Positions 34,171 to 46,300 of a stretch of DNA of 64,000 bases are shown here, in pieces. The notes beneath the pieces are model-generated. The model had not been told where the DNA came from. It searched no databases and saw nothing but the letters and a program-made list of their open reading frames with translations. A program made the position numbers and the translations under genes. Where the stretch lies: the NCBI RefSeq assembly GCF_048773025.1, contig NC_133547.1, positions 9,496,001-9,560,000 on the forward strand, written 5' to 3'. This stretch comes from Camelus bactrianus (lineage: Eukaryota > Chordata > Mammalia > Artiodactyla > Camelidae). Positions within the stretch are counted from its first letter, which is position 1, and each line of letters opens with the position of its first letter.

Positions 34171-34315
34171 GAACTTGCACGTAAGAAGGGACATTCTTGA
34201 GGTCTGGCTCGGGGAGGGTCTCTTTGGAGGGAGATTTCATCTATTGAGGCGGGGTCTGGCTGTGAGACCCACATCCTCACCAGCTGCAGTCTCTCTCCAT
34301 TCGGTCCTGATGCTG

Positions 34316-34387
34316 TCACCTTGTGCTCTCTGTTGGCGGATCCTGGGGAGAGCTGTCTTTACTGTCCACAGTTGAATAGGAGACCTT
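34316..34387 (-). CDS. PVR: PVR exon 8 (ITIM tail and stop)
   Basis: The acceptor is tcctccttctag. It encodes [20 protein letters not shown] plus STR and TGA, against human [26 protein letters not shown] fits the ITIM pattern (V/I/L/S-x-Y-x-x-V/I/L). The 3' untranslated sequence continues and matches the human 3' UTR opening in my memory, including an ancient LTR-like repeat below about 34,170. Confidence 0.92.
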   Translation of the reverse strand, partial: KVSYSTVDSKDSSPQDPPTESTR

Positions 34388-37300
34388 CTAGAAGGAGGAT
34401 ATGCAAACTTTAGCCTCAGGTGCTTTTCAAACAAAAATCTTCTCCCTGAAGCCTAGCATGCAAAGAGCTGGAGGCATTAGTAACTGAAAACTTCCCCAAC
34501 TTGGGAAAGGAAACAGTCACCCAAGTCCTGGAAGTGAGAGAGTTCCACACAGGATCAACCCAAAGAGGAACACACCAAAGCACACAATAATCAAATTGAC
34601 AAAAATTAAGGATAAGGAGAAAATATGAAAATTAGCAAGAGAAAAGCAACAAATAACATAGACGAGAACTCTCATAAGGTTATCAGCTGATTTTTCAGCA
34701 GAAACTCTACAGGCCAGAAGGGAGTGGCAGGATGTATTTAAAGTGATGAAAAGAAAAAATTTACAACCAAGAATACTTTACCCAGCAAATTTCTCGTTCA
34801 GATTTGATGAAGAAATCAAAAACTTCACAGATAAACAAGAGCTAAAAGCATTCAGCACCACCAAACCAGCTTTACAACAAATGTTAAAGGAACTTCTCTA
34901 GTCATCAAAACTTAAGAAAAGAGAACAAAAAGAAGAAAGAGAAAAAAAAGACTTAACAAAAGATTGTTTTGGCAATTTGGGGTCTTTTATGGTTCCATAT
35001 AAATTTTGGAATTGTTTGTTCTAGTTCTGTGGAAAATGTGAGTATGTTGACAGGGGTTGCATTGGATCTGTAGATTGCTTTGGGTATTGTGGCCATTTTG
35101 ATAATGTTGATTCTTACAATCCAAGAGCACAAGATATCTTTCCATTTCTTTGTATCATCTTCAATTTCTTTCATCAGTGTTTTACGGTTTTCATTGTATA
35201 GGTAACCTCCTTGGTTAAGTTTATTTCTAGGTATTTAGTTGTTTTTGATGCAATGAAAATGTTTATACCTGTTATAAAATTCTGGTTTTTGAAGTGGAAA
35301 TAAAAAGTGAATGAAGGGGTGCAAATGGCAAAATATCCTTTTTTATGGGTGAATTGTATTCCACTACATATGTATGCTGTGTCTTCTTTATCCATTCATC
35401 TATTATTGATGTGCACTTAGGATGCTTCCATATCTTGGCAATTATAAATAATGTTGCTGTTAAAAAAATAGTAGGGCTACTACAACTAATAAGTAGGTTT
35501 AGCTAGATCAAAGAATAAAGGTCAATATACAGATATCAATTTTATTTCTATATACCAGCAATGAATAATTAGTAATCGAAATTTTAAAATAGTACCATTT
35601 ACAGTAGCATAAAGTTACTAAATCTTGGGGAAAATGTGTAAAATTTGTATGTAGAAAACTATAAAACATTGGTAAGAGAACTCAAAGAAGATCTAAATAA
35701 ATATACCATGTTCATGGATTGCCAGATCCAAACATGTATGGGTTTAACACAATCCCAATCTTAACATGCATTTTTGTAGATATTGAGAAGCTTATTCCAA
35801 TATCTATATGGAAAGACATAGAAACTAGAATTGCCTAAAAAACAACTTTTTAAAAGAAGAAGGAACAAAGTTGGAGAACAAACACTAGCTGATTCCAAGA
35901 CTTACAGTAGGGCTACATTGATCAAGGCAAGATGGTGTTAGCAAAAGAACAGACCCAGCTATTCCACTCCTAGGCATCTACCCAAGAGAAGTGAAAACAT
36001 ATGTCCACAAAAAAAACCCTGCACATTAATTTTATAGCAATTCATAATAGCAAAAAACTTGAAACAAACTAAATGTCCATCAACTGAGCAGCGAGTAAAC
36101 AAACTAGTATATCTGATGCTACTCAGAAAAATACAAACACCAACTACTGATGGAGGCAGCCCAACATGGGGGAACCTCAGATGCATTATATGTGCTTATA
36201 GGATGTTTTAGGAAAAGCAAAACTGGAGGGATGGACTCCTGATCAGTGTTGGTGGATGCTGAGAGGGGAGTGAGAGAATTGACTAAAACGGGGCAGGAGG
36301 AAATTTGGGGGTGGTGAGAATGTTCTGTATTATGACCGTGGTGCGGATGTGGTCTATATAAACTGTTACATGTGTATAAAAATTCATTAAAAGTGCACCT
36401 AAAGAGAAAAAAAAGAGCTGCAGGCCTGTTCCCTACCCTCTGGGAGCCAGGGCAGCACTTCTCCAGGTGGTGTCATGAGTGGGGAGGGAAGGGGTGCCTG
36501 TGAAAATGCAGATCTCCAGGCTTCAGTGCGGACCCACCAGACCAGACTCTCAGGCGGCAGGGCACAGGAACCTGCATTTTCTCAAACCTTACAGGGGCTA
36601 TGGCAGGAAGGGTTGGGAACTGCTGCTCAAGGCATTTGGAGAAGAGATCAAGGACCTGACATGTGAGGCCATTCAGGCTTTTGGTTAAGTGCTGCAGGTG
36701 CCCAGATATGCCTGGCTTTGCCTTGGGAAAGCCCACAGTGATTAATCTGAGGTTCATGGAGACCCCACTTCCTACACACACACACCCGCCTCAGCCCCAC
36801 CACCACACTTACGCCATTAGCAGAGGGGCTGCGCCGTTTGTGACCTGGGGAAGCAGGAGGAGAAGTGGTCAGGAATTAATGACAGTGCAGGAGAGCATGG
36901 GAAGAAGACGTGTGGGTGGCTGTGTCCCTTGAATTCTAAGTCCCAGCTCTGCTATTGATATGGGGGAGTCACTTCCCAAAATGGTTTCTATATTTCTAAA
37001 ACACACCTGGGGTATACGCTTCATGTAGTTCTTCATTCAGTTATTAGGTATAAGTCAATATTTACAGAGCACAGGCTCTGGAACCAGATGGAAGGGTTCA
37101 GATTCCTGTTCTGTCCTTAAGGAGCTGGGTGACCATGGGCAATTGACTTAACCTCTCTGGGCTTCAGTTTCCTCAACCATCAAACAGGGATTTATTCAGT
37201 AAATAGTGAATGTCTGCTTTGTGCCAGGGGCATCCTAGGTGCTAGGGATATAGCTGTTGAACAGACAAAAATCCCTGCTCTCATGGTACTTACATATTAA

Positions 37301-40300
37301 GCATCATAGACACCGCAGGAGTGGCGGTAGTAATCACAGCTATGCGTACGCCCCGCGTGTGGCTTACAGAGTGCAACCACTGCACTGAGGGCTTTGCCTG
37401 TATCATCAGGTACAGTTACTCCATTTCACAGATGAGGAAACTCGAGTCAGAGAGAGTAAGTCATTTGCTCATGGTGACACCATAAAGCAGTAGAGTGTGG
37501 GCCCAGACATAGGCAGTCTGGCTCTGGACATGACGCATTCAGCAAACACTTCCTCAAATATCTCTTTCATGCCTGTCCTGGTGGGTGGTGCTGGGGACAC
37601 AGCCATGATTGTGATGGTTCTAGCCCTGCCCTCCTGGGGCTCACAGTCCACTGGAGAGACACACGAGTCCCTGCACAGTGATATCCCTGAGTGGGCAAGG
37701 CTGGGGTGGGGGAGCCTAGAGCTGGTGCTTGGCTTATTTCAAGGAAGAATATGGAGGGCCTCCTGGAGGAGGGGGCCTCCCACTGGGATGTGGGGAGGTA
37801 ATTTTATTTAGTGATTGAGGGAACAAAGCTTTCTAGCCAACAGAACTGCCATCTACTCCTGACATTCCACTTGTGTGTCACTTGGCAGGTAACTTCACCC
37901 TTCTGAGCAAACATTTCCTCATCTGTAAGTTGGGCTCACAGCGGGACTCTCTTTGCAAGGTGGTTGTGGATATTCAAGGGGGCTGTGCAGAGAAAGTCCT
38001 TGGCACAGAGAAAGTGCTCAGCAAAATATAGTTCTTTTGATTACAGAATTAGCTGCAGGACTTTGTCAGAGGGAGCCATGGGGAGGGTGCTCCAGGCAGG
38101 GGAACAGCCTTGCAAAGTCCTTGAGGTGAGAGCATGAGGTCCTTTTTGAGCCAGGGATCGAGGTGCCGGTTCCTGCCACCCCCTCTTTTTCCATGAGAGC
38201 AGCTAGGGGGTCACTCCTGAGCAAGGGAGATAGAGGAAAGCTGGGGGTGGGTGGGAGTGCAGTTAAGTGTTACTCCGCCCTCCATCCTTCTGGCAGGGGC
38301 TCCTGTGTCACTGAATTAAAAGTTAAAGTCCTTACTCTGGTCTTCGAGGCCCTACAGGATCTGCTCTCACTCCTGAAATATTTGTAAAATGAGTCAACAA
38401 TCCAATGACTAAAACGCCCTGGTCTCAATGTCCTCGCCTGTCAAATGGGGGAACTTCATGGTACTGAGGTGAGGATTCAGTGAGAGGCTGCCACGTGGAC
38501 GGCTTAGCGCAGAGCCTGGCACATAGTATGGGCTCAATTATGGCGGCTGTGGTGATGTTCATTTACAGCAGAGAGGCGGAGGGTGTGCCAGGAAGGAGGG
38601 GACTCACAGAGGCTTCTGCGTAGCCGGAGATAAACGAACAGGGACAAGGCCAGACCAACCAGGATTCCCAGAGTCAGGAGGATAATTTTCCAAGAGGATA
38701 AGCCCGAATGTGGTTGCTCCCTAGGAAGTCCTGCAGGAAAAGGAAGCAGAGATTTAAATTGAGAGACTTCTGGGGTTTTCACCTGACCCCAAAACATTAC
38801 TCCTCATTTTTAAAGGAAGCTACCACTCTGCTTCCCTTAGTCTATATGGTTCAGGTGGATTTGACCCCATCCTCTGGTTCCTAGGATGGGACTTTGACCT
38901 GGGCCCGGCCTGTCAGAGCATTCCATTCTCCCCGGCTGCGGTGATTGGTTCATAGCGGGGTCTGTGACCCAAGTTGAGCCAGTGAGAGCCAGCCCTGAGA
39001 CTGTGGCTAGAGCTATTGAAAGTGGTGTATTCTTTCCCTTGGGATTACTGAATTGGGCTGAGAGCTGAGGACCATCTCACCTTCCTGAGGGGAGAGCCTT
39101 CCAGAGAATGAAGTCAGCATAGATAAAAGCACAGACAAGAGAGGTAAAGAAAAGTTCCTGGGTTACACAGTTGGAGCACCTGGATCTAACCATACTTGGA
39201 GGCACATTTTCAATAAAGTCTCATTTTTTGTTCTGGAATTGGGTAGTCCTGATGGCTGTAAAACCTTGAAAATATACTAAGAAAAAAAGTGTACATGTTC
39301 AAAGGATGAATTTTATTATTTATATATTATATTAAAATATAATACTACTGAAGGGTAATAATACTCAAATATGGTGGTGAAGGAAATGATGGAGAAAAAT
39401 TTTTTTTAAATCTCATTTTTGCTTGACTATTTTGAGTTGTGCTTCTAGCAATTCTAAGTGGTAGGGTTCTGCCTGGTACACTTGGAAAGCCTTCCTGAGT
39501 CCCAGTGAAAGGGGCATCACCCAACTACCCCAGCAAGGTTTGCAGAGCGGCTGAGTCCCGGTGGCGGTACAGTGGTTCCCATGGCACAGATGTTGAGTTA
39601 ACAGAGAGTAAAGCTGGTCCCGTTGGACCTTCCATGAGGGAGCTTAGGGGAAGGATGGGAGTCAGAGAGCATTCTTGTGGCTGAGGGACTCCCTTACCAG
39701 GGACCACTTCTAAACTCTTCCCCCAGAGAGAATCCTCCCGTGATTTCCTTCTATGGTCCCTCTGCTCTCCCCACCCAGGAGGTGCCTCACCTCTGACCAG
39801 GACTGTCAGTTCTGCCTGGCCCGTCCCCAGGGCGTTGGTGACAAGGCAGATGAAAGTCGTGTTGATGGATTCATCCACAGTATGGATCAGGAGCTGGGTG
39901 TCCTGGGCCACAGCAGAGGGTGGCAGGGGTCCCGTGGACCTGGGAGAGACACATGGGTGAGGAAGTGGCCTCTGGTGGAGGCCTAGAGTGACAGGTGATT
40001 GAGCACTTACTGTATGCTGGGAACACAGAAACCCTCATGACATCTGTGATAGCCCCTGAGAGCAAGCCTGGAGTTCCCCTGACTCTTCTGCTCACACTCA
40101 TGTCCAGCCTATCAGCAGATCCTGTCTGCCCCACCTTCAAAATCTATCCAGAATCCAACTGGATATACAGAATCCTGATCAGAGGCCTGAAGGAGGCAAG
40201 GGTAAGAGTGAGCAGTGTGGGAACTGGTGGGAAGAGCATTCCGGGCATAGGGAACAGCATATACGAAGACCCTGGGATGGGAACATAATTGAAGTGTTTG

Positions 40301-43300
40301 AGGATCCACAAGGAGGCCACTGTGGATCTAGAGGTGAGAGCAAAGGACCGCAGCCACCACCCAGGGCTGTGCCCCCTACTCCTGGTCCACTGCGGCCACC
40401 TTCTCATGGGGTTCCCTATTTCTACCCCCACCCCACCCCACTCTGTCCCCCATTTTGCAGCCTGAGAGATCTTATCAGAACTAAGTCAGCTCAAGTCCCT
40501 CCTCTATCCAAAGTCCTCCTGTATAATCTCACTCAGAATAAAGCAAAAGTCCTTACCATGGGTATAGGTCCCATACACGCTGGTCCCCTGATGCCACTGA
40601 TCACACTGTCTGTTACTCTCCCCTTTGCTCTTAACTATCCACGGTGGCCAACTGTAGATCCTCAAACACTCCAGTTATGCTCCCATCCCAGGGTCTTCGC
40701 ATGTTCTGTTCCCTGTGTCTGGAATGCTCTTCCCACCAGTACCACACTGTTCACCCTCACCTCCTTCAGGCCTCTGCTCAGATGTCACCTTTGTGACACC
40801 TTCCTGGGCCACTCTATTTCAACTGCAGTGACCCCCCTCCTCATCCCCCTCCCCCTGCTTTATCTTTCCCATGGGCTTTATCTACCTTTATCTACCGTCC
40901 TTGACAACATTATCTTGTTTATTGTTTCTCTCCTTCACCCAAATGGGAGCTCCAAGAGGGGAAGGAGTTTGCTCTATTTTATTTACCAAGATATGTGGGT
41001 CAACAGCGTCTGGCCCACAGCCGTCAGGAAACACTGGCGTAAGGGATGGAGGAGACAGAGGCACGGATTTGGGCATTTGGCAGAGCGGGCATGGAAACCC
41101 CGCCGTGTGGCTTGTAAGCCTGAACTTTGGTGCTTTGGGGCAGGAAAATAAAGGCTGGCTGTCAACACCAGTTGGAAACCTTTGGCCAGCAGTTCCTTTC
41201 ACCATCAAGACCCTACTGTGGGTATCCGTGGAGGTGGACAGACACGGTTGGTCGCCAACATGACATCTGCATAGTTGAAAATGGGAAAGCGCCTCTATCC
41301 CCACTTGGGATTGGTTAAGTCATTGAAGGCATCACCTAGGATGGAATCCCAGCAGCATGAAGGAGGGGTTGTGGGTATTTTGAAACATGAAAGATAAAGA
41401 CTGTTTGATGGATGGACAGAGGGATGAACCGATGGGCAGGAATGTGATAAAAACAACTAACAGGAAAATATTAATGGGAGAATCCACGTGTGGGTTTTTG
41501 AGTGTTCGCTGGACAATTCTTACAACTTTTCTGTATGTTTGAAAAATCTCCTGATAAAATGTTGGGGAAAATGGATCTACAGGCTTTGACATGGAAAGAT
41601 GTTCACAAGACAGAGAAGTTTCAAAATTGTACATACAGCACAAATTTTGTGTAGAAACATTGAGGGAAAAAAAAAGACAGGAAGGACATATTACAAGGGG
41701 TCACAGAGGCTATTCCTGGAGGTGGCTGGGTACGCTTGACCTTTGGTGTTGTTTTCTTCTTTTTGCAATAACCATATTGTCTAAAGTTTCCACAATGCTT
41801 GCCAGTTATTTTTGTAGTGAGGAAAAAGGCCCAATAAAAATTATATAAAAACAATTTACCCCTTTGCCTGTATCTTCCCTCACTTAAAAAAAATGCTTTT
41901 TATTTTTTTAAACTTTTTTTAGGGAGGAAGTAATAAAGTTTATTTATTAACGGAGGTACTGGGGATTAAACCCAGGACCTCATGCGTGCTAAGCACACAC
42001 TCTACCACTGAACTATACCCTCCCCCTCTTCCCTCACTCTTAATCCCAGCCTCCGCATGAATTTGAGGAAATCTTCTGATTGCTCCGCCTCTCAATTTCC
42101 TCATCCAGAGAATAGGGACAGAGAATTGTTTCGTCAGCAAGGACAGAGCAGGTTACACGAGGTAGCTGGGGAGGTGGCCCAGCCCAGGGGTTAAGAGGTT
42201 TGGGTTTGGATCCAGGCGCTGATTGGAGTCACCTCTGCACCTCCGTGGCTATGTGCCCCGGCCAATGACGGCAGCTGCTGGGGCCCAGCTGGTCTTTAAC
42301 CCGACATGGCGATAGTGTGGATTGTGCCCAGAATATGGGGATTGTGCGGGCTGAGGCTAAGTACTTGGCACACAGCTGGTATGTCATCTCATCTGGACTA
42401 AACCACCTCGTAAACTCTGTGCATACGAGACAGAAATTTTCCTGGGGGCCCCAAGTTGACTTCTTGCTCTCCTTACTTTCCTGCCTACACCCCTCCTCCC
42501 TCAGACCTAGGAGTCCAGGTCCCCCACCCCCTCATTTCTCAGGATCCCGGGGATCTGGGTCCCCAGCCCCTCCCTCTTCCGACCCAGGACTCACGTGCTC
42601 CAGTTATAGCCCGTGGGCTCTGGTTTGCTGCGGACATCACAGTGCAGGGTGGCCCCATGGAGGCCAAGGTACCAGTTGTCATCATAGCCAGAGATGGAAA
42701 CCTCAGGGGAATCTGGGGGAGACAGACACGTAGGCTCAGAGACAGGGAGCCTTCACATTATTCAGCCTAAAGATATTTGGAATTCATGTCACAACTGGAA
42801 AAGGCCTCATTGGGTTTCGGGAAGGGCCCAAGATGGAGAGGCCTGGAAGGGGTCTGGGGCAGTGGGTTCCCTCTGAGAATAGAAGCCTGGGGAGTCCTCA
42901 GGAGGGTGAGAGGTGGTGAGGCACAGGGAGGGCATCTCAGGACCTGCTTCTCTCTACTCCTTTTCCTGGGTAAAGCCAGGTCCTGGCGTGCCTTGGACCT
43001 CCTGGGCGCTCAGAATGCACAGGAGCATGTTCAAGGCTCTGACAAGTCCTGCAGGAAAGAATCCTGGATGACGTTGTTTCAGCCTGCTGCTTATCCAACC
43101 CAAAAGTGAGCGACAGAGAAGACTTCAAAATCCCCAGGAGGAAGGCCAGTGAGACAGAATGTGTGTGTTTGTGTGTGGGGGAGTCAGTAGAGATCCCCTC
43201 CTCTCTCAGACCCAGTGGCAATGTTGAGGGGGTCCGGTGTAGACAGTGCCTGAGGGAATCAGTGCAGCAACTGCCTGGGAGGGTCTATTCAGTACAGACA

Positions 43301-46300
43301 ACGATGGGGGCACAGACCCTAGACCAGCCAGTATAGACCACATTGGGGCAGAGGGGAATGGAGACTACACTGGGGGGACAGTTCTCCAAGGGAGCCAGTG
43401 TAGACAGTGTTGCAGGTCAGTGTGAGAGACATCCTAGGAGAACCCGTGTAGAAAATGTGGGGTATCAGTGTAGCGTGGTCAGGGGAACCACTTTAGGCAA
43501 CGGGGGGAACAGTGACAACTCCCCACAGCTGATGGCCTAACTGGTGTAGACAATGGAGGCAGTGCTTTCTGGGACCCAGGGAAGCCAGTGTAGACAAAGG
43601 TAAGGCAGTATAGAAAATGAACAAGGGAGTCGGTGTAGACCATGGGGAAGTGTGCAGCCATGTGGACACTGTCAGTGTGGACAGTTGCCCAGGGAGGCAG
43701 ATGTAGGCACTGTGTGTAGATTGGGCTCAAGGAAACCAGTGTGGGGCGTTGGTGGAGATAGTGGCCAGGAGAGCCAGGTAGACAACCCGGGCAGGAGTGT
43801 GGACTGTGGCCTTAGATGTTGGTTTAGGCAATGAAGGACAGTGTTGTTTGTGGCCCAGGAGAGCCGGTGTAGATGGTGTAGGGGGTGTAGACGATAGTCA
43901 GGGGAAGCTAGTGTGGATGATGGGGTAATGTTGAAAGTGGCCCGGGGAGTCAGTGTAGACGGTGGCAGGAGGAGGGTGGGGGCGGGGTCCCTCCTCCAGG
44001 GCACACTCACAGGGCATGCTGAGGGTCACAGGCAGCAACACCGGCTCCTCCAGGCTCTCATGCTCCACTCTGCATGTGACGTTCTTGCCATCCATCTGGC
44101 TCGAAGGTGTTAAGGTTAAGAGGCTGATGACGGTGAAGGTGCCGGGCAGGGGCCCTGGCACCTGGCTCTTATTTGCCTTCCCGTCCAGGTGCGAGGACCA
44201 GGAGATGTGGGCAGGCGGGCGACCCCCTGTGGAGACACAGCTGGCCACAGGCACAGGCTCTGGGCCGAGTGGGCTGAGTGGGACCTCCTGGGTCTCGGCC
44301 TTGTTCTGGGGTTTGGCTGGGGATAGGAGTGAAAGAGATGGGTCACTCCTTGCCTGAAGTCACTTAAACATCTCAGCAGCAGAGGAGGGTGGACAATTGA
44401 GGGTACAGAATGGCCAGGTTCAAATCTCAGCTCTTGGGTTGGGGAGGGTGTAGCTCAGTGGTAGAGCGCATGCCTAGCACACATAAGGTCCTGGGTTCAA
44501 TCCTCAGTACCTCCATTAAAAATAAATAAACAAAAACCTAATTACCCCCCCCCCAATAAATACAAATAAAAAATGTGAAACTATACATATATATATTAGG
44601 GTGGCCTTGGGCAAGTCAGTTTCCTTGTCTGTCCACTGGGGATGATGATAGAGTTATTGGTGATGAGAAAATGCAGGTAAAGCTCTTAAAACGGTCCTTG
44701 GCACATAATAAATGCCCAATATATATATATATATATTTATTATTGGTAATTGAATCCATTGGCTGGTTCTGTGATGGGCAGTGTTGAGGACCCAGCAATG
44801 ACCGAGACAGCCTCATCCTTGCCTTCCTGGGGTGGGCGGTCCAAGGGGAAGAGAGACTTCCCCAGACAGTGATGACTCTGAGTGAGCAAGGCTGGGATGG
44901 GGGAGCCCAGAAGGGGTGCCTGAATCTGGGGGTGGTATGTAGGTGGTTGCAGAGGGCTTCTTGGAAGAGAGGAGGGCTGAGCTGTGCCCTGGAGTTTCAG
45001 AGGGAAAATGACTGGCCCAAAGTTACATGGCTGTAAGCGGCAGAGCTGGGCTTTTACACGAGGTCTATCTGACTCCAAAACTACCTTGACTGTTTCTTAA
45101 TCATCATTTTGGTGATTCCCTGACCTGGGGCTTCACTTGGTTCCTTTCTCATCAGTACCTGAGTTATTGTTACTGAAGATTTCTCTTTAACTTGACTCAC
45201 TGGTTCTGTTTTACCCTCATCCTAAACCATCAGTCCTAAAGTCCCAAGTTTTCTGAAATGATGAGATTTGCCTTTGTCTGGGTACTGTATGCCAGGCATT
45301 GTTCCAGGTACTTAACCTTTCATGAGTCATTCATACAAGGCTTGGAACAGTTCCTGGCATCTAAGTGAAAAGGTAATGTCAGCTCTTATTCATCGTCAGA
45401 GTGAGCTCCCTTTCACAGCTGAGGAAACTGAAGAACAATTGTACTCAATTGCCAAGAGGAAAGCCTGACTCCCTGGTGCTCAGGAAAATGACCGCAGGAT
45501 TCCATGACAATGCCCAAGGGCAATTGGCCCCACGGGGAAAGCCCTCCACTACTGGGTATCAGAATCCCCGCCTCCCAGTCTATTTCAACTCTTCCTCCCG
45601 GAAGGGAGTAGTCACTAGCTCACATGGGCTTCTGTTCTAAGCAATTCACCTGATAAACTCCCAGGACCCTCAGGATAGCTTTCTGAAGGCAGCAGTATTT
45701 TTACTAAGCCTATTTTACAGATGAGGAAAGGAGGTTCTGAGAGGAAACCACTTGCCCAGGCTGGTAGTGGCTAGCTGGGGTCCAAACCCAGGTCCCTGGG
45801 CTTCCTAGACCCCTCCCTGTCCCCCCACCCCATACTCGCATCAGCCCCCACCTTCCCCCACACAGCATCCCCAGCCTCTCCATCCCCTCTGCTCTCAGTC
45901 TCCCAAGATCTTACTCCCCATGATCGCTACTCTCTTCTGGTCCTCCAGCCCCTCCCCTTTCTAACCTCCCCCTCTGCATCCCCCCCCCCCGCCCCCTATC
46001 ATTGCCCTACATCCTTTTGTGCCCGCAGAATCGCTGCTCCGGAGGGAATCTCACTCCCTCCCGGCTCTCCCCACCCTGTGCTTACCTCTCTACGTACTGC
46101 ACCCCACCCCACCCCACCCCCTTCCCTTTCGTCCCCAGTCATCCCGGCTCACCCAGCACCCGGAGCCAGGTTCGGGCGCTCCTGTCGCCTTGAGGGAACG
46201 TGGCGAACTGGCAGGTGTAGTTGGCCTCATCCTCTGCGCCCAACCCCCGCAAGGCCAGCGATGCGTCCCGTAGCTCCTCTCCTGGCTTGGCGGCCACAAA

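Larger units (their letters stand above)
26381..34315. other. Spacer between CEACAM19 start and PVR stop
   Basis: About 7.9 kb that includes the CEACAM19 upstream region and the PVR 3' UTR. It is mostly repeats: L1 3' ends, two SINEs, a MaLR-like LTR, and a Tigger element with an LTR inside it. About 27,650-28,690 is largely free of repeats I can name and holds no clear gene. Confidence 0.55.

Noticed and set aside
37469-37651. Extra PVR exon on minus strand
   Set aside because: It is an old interspersed repeat (tattgagcacctac type) with no PVR similarity; frame and length already close without it.
40294-41151. 285-codon plus-strand open frame
   Set aside because: It runs through an L2-like inverted repeat inside PVR intron 4, matches no family I know, and its translation mirrors the opposite-strand L2 arm. 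A chance frame.
44434-44520. tRNA-Ala gene
   Set aside because: The tRNA-like body with AGC anticodon position is followed by an A-rich and taattacc tail and occurs in many diverged copies, so it is a SINE, not a tRNA gene.
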